A stretch of 48,868 nt of DNA, taken from NCBI GenBank assembly GCA_016287385.1, contig JAEEWM010000018.1, forward strand, positions 1 through 48,868, given 5' to 3'. Every line of letters begins with the position of its first letter. Positions within the stretch are counted from its first letter, which is position 1. Source of the DNA: Clostridiaceae bacterium. GTDB lineage: Bacteria > Bacillota > Clostridia > Oscillospirales > Acutalibacteraceae. Both the position numbers and the translations under genes were made by a program. Positions 32,436 to 40,257 of the stretch are shown in pieces. The notes under the pieces are model-generated. The model ran no database searches. It was not told where the DNA came from and saw nothing but the letters and a program-made list of their open reading frames with translations.

Positions 32436-34215
32436 CACTGAAACCTCCGTTTGCCTTTGTCATCATAAAACCGATTTCCGATTTATCGGCACCGCGACCC
32501 TCAACGATACCGGTGACGCACCCGGAACTGATAACAAGTATTCTGTCACAAAGTTCAATTAGCACATCTAGATCCTCACCGACAAATATTACTGCCACTC
32601 CGCTCTCTTTTTGCTGATTAAGAAGATTGTAAATAGCATAAGAGGAGTTGATATCAAGACCTCGCACAGGGTACGCCGCCATAAGTACCGTAGGTGATGA
32701 GGCGATTTCACGACCGACAAGTACCTTTTGAACGTTACCGCCGGAAAGTTTACGAACGGGAGTCTGCGCGCTGGGTGTTACGACCTCTAAATCTTTAATA
32801 ATACGCTCTGCCAGATTTCGCGGTTTTTTCCTTTCAAGGAACATAGATTTTCCTTTTCTGTAACTTCTGAGCATCATATTATCAACTATATCCATGTTAC
32901 CGACAAGTCCCATGCCTAAACGATCTTCAGGAACAAAAGAAAGGCGTACGCCAAGTTCCCTTATCTTAATGGGCGACTTACCGCAAAGTTCATCTTCTTC
33001 TCCGGTTTTAGGATTATGATATATGATTTCACCGCTTTGTACATGCTGAAGACCGGCAATCGATTCAAGCAGTTCACGCTGACCGCTTCCGGCGATACCC
33101 GCGATTCCGAGTATTTCACCCGACTTTGCCGTAAATGATATGTTATCAAGTTTTTTAACGCCTTGTGAATCGACAAAGCAAAGATTTTTAACTTCGAGTC
33201 TATCAACAGGATCTTTCGGCTCACTGCGGTTAATGTTAAGACTTATCTTCTTACCGACCATCATTTCGGTAAGCTCCGCCTCATTGGTTTCGGCGGTATT
33301 AACAGTCCCGATATATTCGCCTTTTCTGAGCACGGCAACTTTATCAGAAAGCGACAAGACTTCATGAAGTTTATGCGTAATTATTATTATCGCCTTACCG
33401 TCATCGCGCATATTTCTGAGTACCGCAAAAAGCTTTTGAGTTTCCTGCGGAGTAAGTACCGCCGTAGGCTCGTCAAGAATAAGAATATCAGCGCCACGAT
33501 AAAGCACTTTTATTATTTCAACAGTCTGCTTTTCGGAAACTGACATTTCGTATATTTTTTTATTAGGATCCAAATCAAAACCGTACTGTTTTGATATCTC
33601 CAGCACTGCTTTTTCCGCGCGCTTCAAATATCCGGGGCACATTATTGTTTGATATGCCTCCGATATAGTCTTTGCCGCAGTCTTCAAACAATGCCAGGCA
33701 TACTCGGGCGATTTGAAAAAGCTGCAAACAGCTTTTGCGGCAGATTTAAAAAACTTAGCAACAAAGTACGGAAAACGCGGTATTCTTTTTACTGTTTTTA
33801 CTAATGATTTAAAAAAGCGCAAAATGTTTTTCGGAATACGCGACACTGCGAGTACCGTCTTTTTTGCGGCGGCTTTAAAACTAAAATGCTTTTCGCCTTC
33901 AAGACCGAGCACAATATTCTGGGTGGAATTAAAAACGTCAATCAACTTAAAATGTTGATGGATCATACCGATTTTATGGTCGAAAGCATCCTTTGGCGAA
34001 CGTATTACCACTTCGTTACCGTCAATGAGTATCTGTCCTTCGTCAGGATAATATATACCGGATATCATGTTCATAAGCGTTGTCTTACCGCTACCGTTTT
34101 CACCGAGTAGCGACAAAATCTCACCCTTATAAGCGCTTAAACATACGTTGTTGTTTGCAACGACCTTGCCAAAGCGTTTTGTAATGTTTTTTAGTTCTAT
34201 CGCGGCAATCGCCAT
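32422..34215 (-). CDS. Nucleoside ABC importer ATPase (NupO/YufO-like) with an unusual insertion
   Basis: The 597-residue protein holds two ATPase domains, against about 510 residues in usual relatives. Domain 1 has Walker A LGENGSGKTTL (about 39-49), Q-loop IGMIHQHFKL, signature MSVSEKQTVEI and Walker B ADILILDEPTAVLTPQE. Domain 2 has the family-typical degenerate Walker A IAGSGQRELLESIAG, signature LSGGNVQKVLVGREIA and AAYPVRGLD. The extra length lies at about residues 112-198, between Q-loop and signature: a Lys/Phe-rich, mostly helical stretch (RIPKNILRFFKSLVK, KRIPRFPYFVAKFFKS, AAKAVCSFFKS). Residue numbers count from the upstream in-frame GTG. I chose ATG 34215. Confidence 0.9.
   Translation of the reverse strand: MAIAAIELKNITKRFGKVVANNNVCLSAYKGEILSLLGENGSGKTTLMNMISGIYYPDEGQILIDGNEVVIRSPKDAFDHKIGMIHQHFKLIDVFNSTQNIVLGLEGEKHFSFKAAAKKTVLAVSRIPKNILRFFKSLVKTVKRIPRFPYFVAKFFKSAAKAVCSFFKSPEYAWHCLKTAAKTISEAYQTIMCPGYLKRAEKAVLEISKQYGFDLDPNKKIYEMSVSEKQTVEIIKVLYRGADILILDEPTAVLTPQETQKLFAVLRNMRDDGKAIIIITHKLHEVLSLSDKVAVLRKGEYIGTVNTAETNEAELTEMMVGKKISLNINRSEPKDPVDRLEVKNLCFVDSQGVKKLDNISFTAKSGEILGIAGIAGSGQRELLESIAGLQHVQSGEIIYHNPKTGEEDELCGKSPIKIRELGVRLSFVPEDRLGMGLVGNMDIVDNMMLRSYRKGKSMFLERKKPRNLAERIIKDLEVVTPSAQTPVRKLSGGNVQKVLVGREIASSPTVLMAAYPVRGLDINSSYAIYNLLNQQKESGVAVIFVGEDLDVLIELCDRILVISSGCVTGIVEGRGADKSEIGFMMTKANGGFSDGEQ
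33628..33888 (-). other. Insertion in ATPase domain 1 (coding)
   Basis: About 87 codons have no counterpart in the usual Bmp-importer ATPase. The coded peptide is strongly basic with Phe, Lys and Ala recurring every three to four residues, as expected for amphipathic membrane-surface helices. It falls in the helical subdomain that faces the permeases. Confidence 0.7.
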
Positions 34216-34242
34216 TTTCACACGACCTTTCGTGGGTTATCT

Positions 34243-34289
34243 GCTTTCAAAAAAGCACACAGAACTCTGCTGTATGCTTTTTTGAAAGC
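34243..34289 (-). other. Long hairpin between binding protein and ATPase genes
   Basis: Perfect 15-bp arms (gctttcaaaaaagca / tgcttttttgaaagc) enclose a loop of 17 bases. With no T-tract of the usual kind it may act as an mRNA stabiliser or attenuator. Confidence 0.6.
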
Positions 34290-34296
34290 GGTTAAT

Positions 34297-34340
34297 AACA
34301 GATTTAGGCGGAGTAAAAGCTCCGCCTATATCTGTTAAAA
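34297..34340 (-). terminator. Attenuator-like hairpin after the binding-protein gene
   Basis: AACAGATATAGGCGGAG and CTCCGCCTAAATCTGTT form a 17-bp arm pair with one mismatch around a short loop, directly after the binding-protein stop. It would make the binding protein more abundant than the membrane parts by partial termination or 3'-end protection. Confidence 0.6.
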
Positions 34341-34347
34341 TTTTTAA

Positions 34348-35547
34348 TTACAGATTGCTTATACCGTCAATGTATTTAATGTCAAAGTACGGTGCAGATC
34401 TCTTCGAAGATTCAGCAAATACGCCATCTTCAATAGCTTCGGTTTCAGGCTTGAAGTCGCCTTCATCAACAACGTCAGCAGTATATGTTGTAAGCTCTTT
34501 GCCGCCAACCGTGAAGGTCTTGGTATCAAACACCTTGATTTCGCCGTTTTCAAGTTTTGCCTTGATTTCGTCTAATTTTGCCTGGGTTCCGGGAGCGGCG
34601 GCTGCCTCGTTGAGTTCGGTAAGCTTAACAGCGCCTTCTTTCATAGTGCCGCAGTAATCGGTGGGTATATCTTTACCGTCTTTTACAGCATTGATAGCGA
34701 GTTTGAAATATACACTCCAATCAATCTTTGAAGAAATAAGCGCGGTGGTCGGGCCCATTGAAATGGTGCTTATGTTGTAAGCAACATTCGGAACGCCTTT
34801 CTCTTCGCAAGCTTTCGGAGCGCCTTCAGAGTCAGCGTGCTGGCTGATAAGAACGCAACCGGAATTGATAAGATTAAGAGCAGACTCTTTTTCCTTAGCA
34901 ATATCAAACCAAGAATTTGTATAAGTAACTTTCATTGTGGCGCTCGGGCAAATTGAGCGTGCGCCGAGGAAGAAAGAAGTCATACCGGAAACAACTTCAG
35001 CGTAATCAAAAGCGCCAACGTAACCGATAACGGCCTCTTCAGCTTTGATTTTACCACCGTCGATCATTTCATTGAGTTTCATACCTGCGGCAACGCCTGC
35101 AAGGTAACGGCCCTCATAGATAGCGGCAAATGCATTGTGATAATTTGAAAGATTCTGAGTCTGTGACTTAGTGCCGGTAGCATGGCAGAACTGAACCTCC
35201 GGGAACTCCTGTGCGGCCTGAATCATGTAACTCTCATGACCGAAAGAATCGGCAAAAATTATGTCGCATCCTTCATCAACGAGTTCGGCTGCCGCATCAT
35301 AGCACGCGCTGCTTTCATCAACGTTTGTCTTGATGAATACCTGACCGTCTTCAAGGCCGAGTTCTTTCTGAACTTCTTTAAGAGCCAAGATAAAGTTGTT
35401 GTCGTAGGTCGAGTTTTCATCATGAAGGCAAATCAAGCCAACCTTGAAATCCGAGCCGCTTTTTGCCTCTTCCTTACTGCTCCCGCCGCAAGCCGCAAGG
35501 CTTAAAACCAATGCAACGGCAAGAATTGCACATAAGATTTTTTTCAT
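34348..35547 (-). CDS. Bmp-family nucleoside-binding lipoprotein
   Basis: The 399-residue lipoprotein has the signal MKKILCAILAVALVLSLAAC, then GSDFKVGLICLHDENSTYDNNFILALKEVQ, the standard opening of Bmp/PnrA/NupN binding proteins. Later segments DEGCDIIFADSFGHES, FAAIYEGRYLAGVAAG, VIGYVGAFDYAEVVSG and NSGCVLISQHADSEGAPKACEEKG are family-typical. It binds nucleosides outside the cell. The ATG at 35547 has GGAGG eight bases upstream. It lies between xpt and the ATPase gene in a riboswitch-led operon. Confidence 0.92.
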   Translation of the reverse strand: MKKILCAILAVALVLSLAACGGSSKEEAKSGSDFKVGLICLHDENSTYDNNFILALKEVQKELGLEDGQVFIKTNVDESSACYDAAAELVDEGCDIIFADSFGHESYMIQAAQEFPEVQFCHATGTKSQTQNLSNYHNAFAAIYEGRYLAGVAAGMKLNEMIDGGKIKAEEAVIGYVGAFDYAEVVSGMTSFFLGARSICPSATMKVTYTNSWFDIAKEKESALNLINSGCVLISQHADSEGAPKACEEKGVPNVAYNISTISMGPTTALISSKIDWSVYFKLAINAVKDGKDIPTDYCGTMKEGAVKLTELNEAAAAPGTQAKLDEIKAKLENGEIKVFDTKTFTVGGKELTTYTADVVDEGDFKPETEAIEDGVFAESSKRSAPYFDIKYIDGISNL

Positions 35548-35598
35548 TTTCGTTTCCTCCAAAAACTTTTTTATATGTAAATTAAATTTACACCGAAT

Positions 35599-36171
35599 TT
35601 ATCTGCGGAACTCAATACATTCCGCACTCATTTTTTCAATAACGGCAAGGGACTCGACTCTGTATCCCGCTTTGCGGAGCTCATCGCCGCCGCCCTGAAA
35701 GCCCTTTTCAACGGCGCAGGTACATCCCACAACCTTCGCGCCCGCCTGATTCACGATATCTATAAGACCGTTAAGCGCGTTTCCGTTGGCGAGAAAATCA
35801 TCTATTATAAGCACCCGGTCATCCTTTGATAAATAATCCTTCGGCACAGTAACCGTATAATCGGTACCGTGTGTAAAGGAATGAACCTTTGCGCTGAAAA
35901 GCTCGCCCGAAAGGTTTGAAGTCTTATTCTTCTTGGCAAAAACCACATTCTTATGCATAACCGACGCCACCGCTACGGCGACCGCTATGCCGGACGCTTC
36001 AATAGTAAGTATTTTGGTTATACGCTCGCCTTCGTAAATACGCTTGACCTCCTCACCCATTTTAATGAGAAAGTCAACGTCAAGCTGCTGATTCAAAAAA
36101 GAGCCGACCTTCAGAATGCCGCCGTCAAGAACAGTACCCTCGCTAAGAATTTTCTGTTCAAGCGCTTCCAA
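35599..36171 (-). CDS. xpt: Xanthine phosphoribosyltransferase
   Basis: The 190-residue enzyme converts xanthine and PRPP to XMP. The protein begins EALEQKILSEGTVLDGGILKVGSFLNQQLD, very like B. subtilis Xpt, and has the PRPP loop VLIIDDFLANGNALNGL. Length is normal. The start is the TTG at 36171, with GGGGAGG seven bases upstream; the upstream in-frame TTG at 36189 would lie before that site and is rejected. It is directly downstream of a guanine-type riboswitch and leads the nucleoside importer genes, 51 bp before the binding-protein gene. Confidence 0.94.
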   Translation of the reverse strand: MEALEQKILSEGTVLDGGILKVGSFLNQQLDVDFLIKMGEEVKRIYEGERITKILTIEASGIAVAVAVASVMHKNVVFAKKNKTSNLSGELFSAKVHSFTHGTDYTVTVPKDYLSKDDRVLIIDDFLANGNALNGLIDIVNQAGAKVVGCTCAVEKGFQGGGDELRKAGYRVESLAVIEKMSAECIEFRR

Positions 36172-36199
36172 AAAATCGCCTCCCCGCAAAAAACAATTA

Positions 36200-36225
36200 A
36201 AAGCAGACTTAAAAAAGTCTGCTTA
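36200..36225 (-). terminator. Riboswitch expression-platform terminator
   Basis: AAGCAGACTT, TTTT, AAGTCTGCTT then TTAATTGTTTTTT on the minus strand, before the xpt ribosome binding site. Its upstream arm overlaps a TATTGGTAA that can pair with the 5' strand of aptamer helix P1. Confidence 0.8.
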
Positions 36226-36276
36226 CCAATAAATACAACCCCACCGCCCGAAAACAGGCAGTGAATACATATCTCA

Positions 36277-36343
36277 ACCAATAGTCGCGGCTGTGGCGCC
36301 GCGGTAGAAACATTTGGGCCGTTTTATCCAAAACTATATTGGT
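36277..36343 (-). promoter_or_regulatory. Guanine-class purine riboswitch aptamer (variant loops)
   Basis: Sixty-seven bases fold as the purine aptamer: P1 ACCAATA/TATTGGT, P2 TTTGG/CCAAA, the junction GTTTCTACC, P3 GCGGC/GCCGC, and J3/1 ACT. The pyrimidine that pairs with the ligand is C, so the ligand should be guanine or a close relative rather than adenine. Loops differ from the standard: L2 is about three bases longer (GATAAAACGG instead of GATATGG) and L3 is GCCACA rather than CCGTAAA, though GG and CC remain for a loop-loop contact. Without ligand the 5' P1 strand can pair with TATTGGTAA at 36223-36231 to block the terminator. Confidence 0.82.
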
Positions 36344-36365
36344 AAACTATTAAATTGACATGTTT

Positions 36366-36394
36366 ATCGTATCACAATAAACTACCTTTGTCAA
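36366..36394 (-). promoter_or_regulatory. Promoter of the riboswitch-xpt-importer operon
   Basis: TTGACA (36389-36394), a 17-bp spacer and TACGAT (36366-36371) lie on the minus strand; the start would be about 15 bases before the aptamer. Confidence 0.75.
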
Positions 36395-36478
36395 CAAAAT
36401 ATCCCTTATTTTTTTCTGTTTGTATATCTTAACAATTTATTCATCTCTTATTTCGAAATATTGTATAAAAAACACAAA

Positions 36479-36508
36479 GCCCCGATTGAAAAATCGGGGC
36501 AAAAACCA
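36479..36508 (-). terminator. Terminator of the FAD-dependent oxidoreductase gene
   Basis: GCCCCGATT, TTTC, AATCGGGGC then TTTGTGTTTTTT on the minus strand, just past the stop. Confidence 0.85.
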
Positions 36509-37900
36509 CTATTGCTTGAGGTTTGAGGATATACAGTCCGCAACATATATGCCCATGGCTCCCGACTGCGAAAGCCCTCTGCATATACCGCTTCCGTCAC
36601 CTATTATATATACTCCGTCGACAAGCTCGAACTTATCGTTCATGAAGACCGGACGTATCGAATAATACTTGCTTTCGCAGCCGTAAAGCAGCGTATCATC
36701 GTTTGCCGTTCCCGGCGCCACCTTGTCGAGCGCGTATATCGTTTCAATAATATTCGTGAGTATTCTGTGCGGCAAAACCAGCGATATATCGCCCGCCGTG
36801 GCTTTAAGCGTAGGCGTTACCGTGTTCTGCTGGAGGCGGTGCTCGTTTGTGCGCCTGCCGCGGATAAGGTCGCCGAAGCGCTGAACAAGAACATTGCCGT
36901 TACCTATCATATTTGCGAGGCGCGAAATATTCTCCGCGTATTCCGTCGGCTGGTTAAATGGCTCGGTAAAGCGTATGCTTGAAAGAATGGCGAAATTGCA
37001 GTTATCGGTTTTCTTATCCGCCTGTGCGAAGGAATGACCGTTTGCCGTAATTATTCCGTGATTGTTTTCCGCCGAAACAAGACCGCCCTGATTAAAGCAG
37101 AACATTCTGCACCTGTCCTCAAACGTCTTGGTCTTATAAAGAATCTTAGGCTCATAAATTTTTGAAGAGAACTCGCGCCATATTATATCCTTCATTTCGA
37201 CGCGCACACCGATATCAATATGATTGGAGCGCATTTTAACGCCGTGCGCCCTGCAAAAACCCGCCACAAAGTTTGCGCCCGAACGTCCGGTCGCGATTAT
37301 GACCTTTTTAGCAAACAACTGCTCGCCGTTCGCATAAGAAAGCGCATATCCGCCGTCTTGCTTTCTTACTTCGGTACACTCGTAAAAATGATAAAGGTCA
37401 GCACCGGCTGCTGAAATCGCCTTAATTATATTCTGCATTGTAAGAAAATTATTATCCGTACCGAGATGCTTTACATTCATATCAAGAAGGCGCAGATTAT
37501 TCTGTATACATTTAAGACGGAGCTCGTCGTTCGATTTGTATACTTTCGGTATACCCGAGGTGCAGTATTCGTTAAGAATATTATCAACCTCGTTTATATA
37601 CCTGTTCGCGACATCCTCGCCGAGTTCCTCACCGAGTGTGCCGCCGTACGCGGTGCCGAGATTGAACTTACCGTCGGAAAAAGCGCCGGCACCGGCAAAG
37701 CCGTTTGTAATATTGCAAATCTTACAGTGTGCGCAGGTGCTGTTTTTTCCCGCGGGGCAGACCCGCTTTTCCATTACGTTTCCGCATTCGGTTATGGCGA
37801 TTTTAAGCTTCGGGTCGTTTTTCTGCAAACGGTAGGCGCTCATAAGACCGCCTATTCCCCCGCCTATAATCACTATGTCATAACTCTTTATACCGGACAT
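36509..37900 (-). CDS. FAD-dependent oxidoreductase (COG2509-like)
   Basis: The 463-residue flavoprotein opens with the Rossmann motif DIVIIGGGIGGLMSAYRLQ. A cysteine cluster CPAGKNSTCAHCKICNITNG follows at about 48-67, and ends run into GFAGAGAFSDGKFNL, typical of the predicted FAD dehydrogenases of this group. A second dinucleotide-type stretch (KKVIIATGRSGANFV) and a C-terminal YIIGDGSGICRGLSQSGAMG complete it. The cysteines could bind a metal or Fe-S centre. Substrate is not known. It has an ACGGAGG ribosome binding site, and no room for a clear promoter between the upstream terminator and the start. Confidence 0.82.
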   Translation of the reverse strand: MSGIKSYDIVIIGGGIGGLMSAYRLQKNDPKLKIAITECGNVMEKRVCPAGKNSTCAHCKICNITNGFAGAGAFSDGKFNLGTAYGGTLGEELGEDVANRYINEVDNILNEYCTSGIPKVYKSNDELRLKCIQNNLRLLDMNVKHLGTDNNFLTMQNIIKAISAAGADLYHFYECTEVRKQDGGYALSYANGEQLFAKKVIIATGRSGANFVAGFCRAHGVKMRSNHIDIGVRVEMKDIIWREFSSKIYEPKILYKTKTFEDRCRMFCFNQGGLVSAENNHGIITANGHSFAQADKKTDNCNFAILSSIRFTEPFNQPTEYAENISRLANMIGNGNVLVQRFGDLIRGRRTNEHRLQQNTVTPTLKATAGDISLVLPHRILTNIIETIYALDKVAPGTANDDTLLYGCESKYYSIRPVFMNDKFELVDGVYIIGDGSGICRGLSQSGAMGIYVADCISSNLKQ

Positions 37901-37914
37901 TATAATACCTCCGT

Positions 37915-37946
37915 AAAAAAAGGCTGTACGTGCGGTACAGCCTTTT
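37915..37946 (-). terminator. Terminator of the ispH-rpsA gene
   Basis: GGCTGTAC, CGCAC, GTACAGCC with runs of A before and T after on the minus strand. The following FAD gene begins 15 bases later. Confidence 0.85.
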
Positions 37947-37971
37947 TGAACTTAATAAGCCGAGGATAAGA

Positions 37972-40257
37972 TTACTCTTTCTCTTCTGCCGCTTCCTCGG
38001 CGGGAGCTGCTTCTTCCGCCGCAGCTTCCTCAACAACTTCCTCCGCGGGGGCTGCTTCTTCCGCCGCAGCTTCTTCAACAACTTCCTCCGCGGGAGCTGC
38101 TTCTTCCGCCGCAGTTTCTTCCGCGGGAGCTTCCTCAACGGGAGCCGCTTCCTCAACGGGCGCTTCCTCAGCTGCCGGCGCGGCTTCAGTCGCCTCGACG
38201 GGAGCTTCAACGGGCGCCTCTGCCGGAGCTTCGGCTTCCTCGGACGCTTCCCCGGTTGTAGCCACTACTTCATCCGGTCCCTCTTTAACCTCGGGCTCCT
38301 CGGACGGAAGAAGTGCGCGGATAGAAAGACTTACTCTCTTCTTTTCAAGGTCGATAGCTGTTATTTTTACGTCAACTTCCTGGCCTACTTTAAGCTCATC
38401 CTGCGGCTTTGCCACACGGTGATTTGCTATTTGCGAAATGTGAATAAGACCGTCAACACCCGGAATTATTCTTGCAAACGCACCGTAAGCCGTAATGCTG
38501 ACGATAGTAACCGTAACTACATCGTCAACACTGTACTTGCTCTGGAAAATCGTCCACGGATTATCCTCAGCCTTTTTGTAACCGAGAGAAATCTTTTTCT
38601 TCTCGGTATCAAGCGCCTTAACGTATACTTCAATGGTATCGCCGACGCTGACTACCTCGGACGGATGCTTGATACGCATCCAGGAAAGCTCGGAAATGTG
38701 AACCATTCCGTCCACACCGCCGATATCTACGAACGCGCCGTAGCCGGTTATCGACTTAACTACGCCCGTAAATCTGTCGCCTACCGCTATCTCATTCCAG
38801 ATTTTCTCTCTTGCCTCACGGCGGGTATCGCGAAGTACGCTTCTTATCGAGCCGATGGCCCTGTGGCCTCTGCCTATCTCGATAATTCTGAAATCAACTT
38901 CCTTACCCTTTAAGTCTTCAAGCGAATCGTCGCGCGACGCTGTTGCCTGCGAAGCGGGAATAAATATGCGCACGTTGTTTGAATAAACTGTTACGCCGCC
39001 TCTGACAACGTCACTTACGGTACCGTGAAGAATTTCACCCGACTCCTTGGCGGAAACGATATTATCCCAACCGGCGATAGCATCATAGCGACGCTTCGAG
39101 AGCATAGCGGTTCCTTCCTGGTCGTTAATCTTCATGATGATAAGATTCAGTTTATCATCGACCTTGACTTCGCTTAAAAGATCCGCACTGTCATCAGAGG
39201 AATACTCATCCTTTGAAACATAGCCCGTAACGCCTCTACCGATATCAACGGTGATTTCAGAAGGATTGACCGCAATTACGGTACCTACCACCTTCTGATC
39301 GCCGGTAAGAGAACTGAGCGATGCTTCAAAAGCTTCCTCATCAGTCATTTCCTCAAAGCTTTTTTGAACAACTTCGGTTTCTTCGAGTTGTTCATCACCC
39401 GGTTGTAAAATTTCCGACATGGTTTTAATAACCTCCTTTATTATACCGGCAGGTGTGGATGCACCCGCCACAACACCTACATTTGAAACACCGACGAAAA
39501 ATTCCGGTTTAATCTCTGCCGCTGTTTCAACGGCGTAGGTATTGCCGCACAACTCCGCACACACTTCAAAAAGCTTCTGCGTGTTTGAGCTGTGCCTGCC
39601 GCCGACTACAATCATTGCGTCATTCCCGGCGGCGAGAGACCTGGCTTCACTTTGACGATCCGCCGTCGCTCCACATATTGTATCAAAAATTTTTAAATTT
39701 GTACATACTTTTTTTAAAAAAAATTGCGATTTTTTCCATTTTTCTGCGTTAAAAGTGGTCTGTGAGACCATTGTGAGGCTTTTTTTGGCAATTTTCGGAT
39801 CGTTTTCCACGAGTTTTCTTAATTCTTCCTCTGAAGAAAAGACAAAAAATTCACCCGAAATATGACCGATTATGCCTCTGACCTCCTGATGAAGAGGGTC
39901 GCCCGCGATAAGAACGGTGTCCCCGGCGGCGGAATTCTCGCTGACTATTCTATGAATTTTCGAGACAAACGGACAGGTCGCGTCACATATTTCAACACCC
40001 GCGGCTTCGGCGGCTCTGAAAACGTCCGCACCCACGCCGTGTGAGCGGATGACCAGCACTTCCCCTTTGTCGACCTCATCCGGCGATTCGACGATACGCA
40101 CGCCGCGGTCGGAGAGTTCCTTTACAAGCTGCGGGTTATGAATTATCGGACCGAGCGTACAGACTTTTTTACCTTCGTTCAGAAGGTCGTATACCGTTTT
40201 GACGGCACGGTTCACTCCAAAGCAAAACCCGGCTGTTTTGGCGAGTGTTATTTTCAC
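37972..40257 (-). CDS. ispH: Bifunctional IspH (HMBPP reductase) - ribosomal protein S1 fusion
   Basis: The 761-residue protein joins two activities. Residues 1-280 are IspH, last enzyme of the MEP isoprenoid pathway, with its three [4Fe-4S] cysteines in GFCFGVN, DATCPFV and ICGATADRQSE, and the active-site His/Glu in HQEVRG. After a short acidic linker four S1 RNA-binding domains follow (about 310-650), for example GVVKSITGYGAFVDIGGVDGMVHISEL. A tail of about 90 residues is almost only Ala, Glu, Pro and Val with a repeated 15-residue unit. This fusion is known in Clostridia. The ATG overlaps the cmk stop by four bases. Confidence 0.94.
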   Translation of the reverse strand: MKITLAKTAGFCFGVNRAVKTVYDLLNEGKKVCTLGPIIHNPQLVKELSDRGVRIVESPDEVDKGEVLVIRSHGVGADVFRAAEAAGVEICDATCPFVSKIHRIVSENSAAGDTVLIAGDPLHQEVRGIIGHISGEFFVFSSEEELRKLVENDPKIAKKSLTMVSQTTFNAEKWKKSQFFLKKVCTNLKIFDTICGATADRQSEARSLAAGNDAMIVVGGRHSSNTQKLFEVCAELCGNTYAVETAAEIKPEFFVGVSNVGVVAGASTPAGIIKEVIKTMSEILQPGDEQLEETEVVQKSFEEMTDEEAFEASLSSLTGDQKVVGTVIAVNPSEITVDIGRGVTGYVSKDEYSSDDSADLLSEVKVDDKLNLIIMKINDQEGTAMLSKRRYDAIAGWDNIVSAKESGEILHGTVSDVVRGGVTVYSNNVRIFIPASQATASRDDSLEDLKGKEVDFRIIEIGRGHRAIGSIRSVLRDTRREAREKIWNEIAVGDRFTGVVKSITGYGAFVDIGGVDGMVHISELSWMRIKHPSEVVSVGDTIEVYVKALDTEKKKISLGYKKAEDNPWTIFQSKYSVDDVVTVTIVSITAYGAFARIIPGVDGLIHISQIANHRVAKPQDELKVGQEVDVKITAIDLEKKRVSLSIRALLPSEEPEVKEGPDEVVATTGEASEEAEAPAEAPVEAPVEATEAAPAAEEAPVEEAAPVEEAPAEETAAEEAAPAEEVVEEAAAEEAAPAEEVVEEAAAEEAAPAEEAAEEKE
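38002..38117 (-). repeat. 45-bp tandem repeat in the S1 tail
   Basis: Two full and one partial copy of a 45-bp unit code for AAAEEAAPAEEVVEE. Copy number probably varies between strains through slippage. Confidence 0.75.

Noticed and set aside
37930-38913. 327-codon plus-strand frame opposite ispH-rpsA
   Set aside because: Composition (runs of Phe, Arg, Ser, Gly) mirrors the Ala/Glu-rich tail on the other strand; no start signals.
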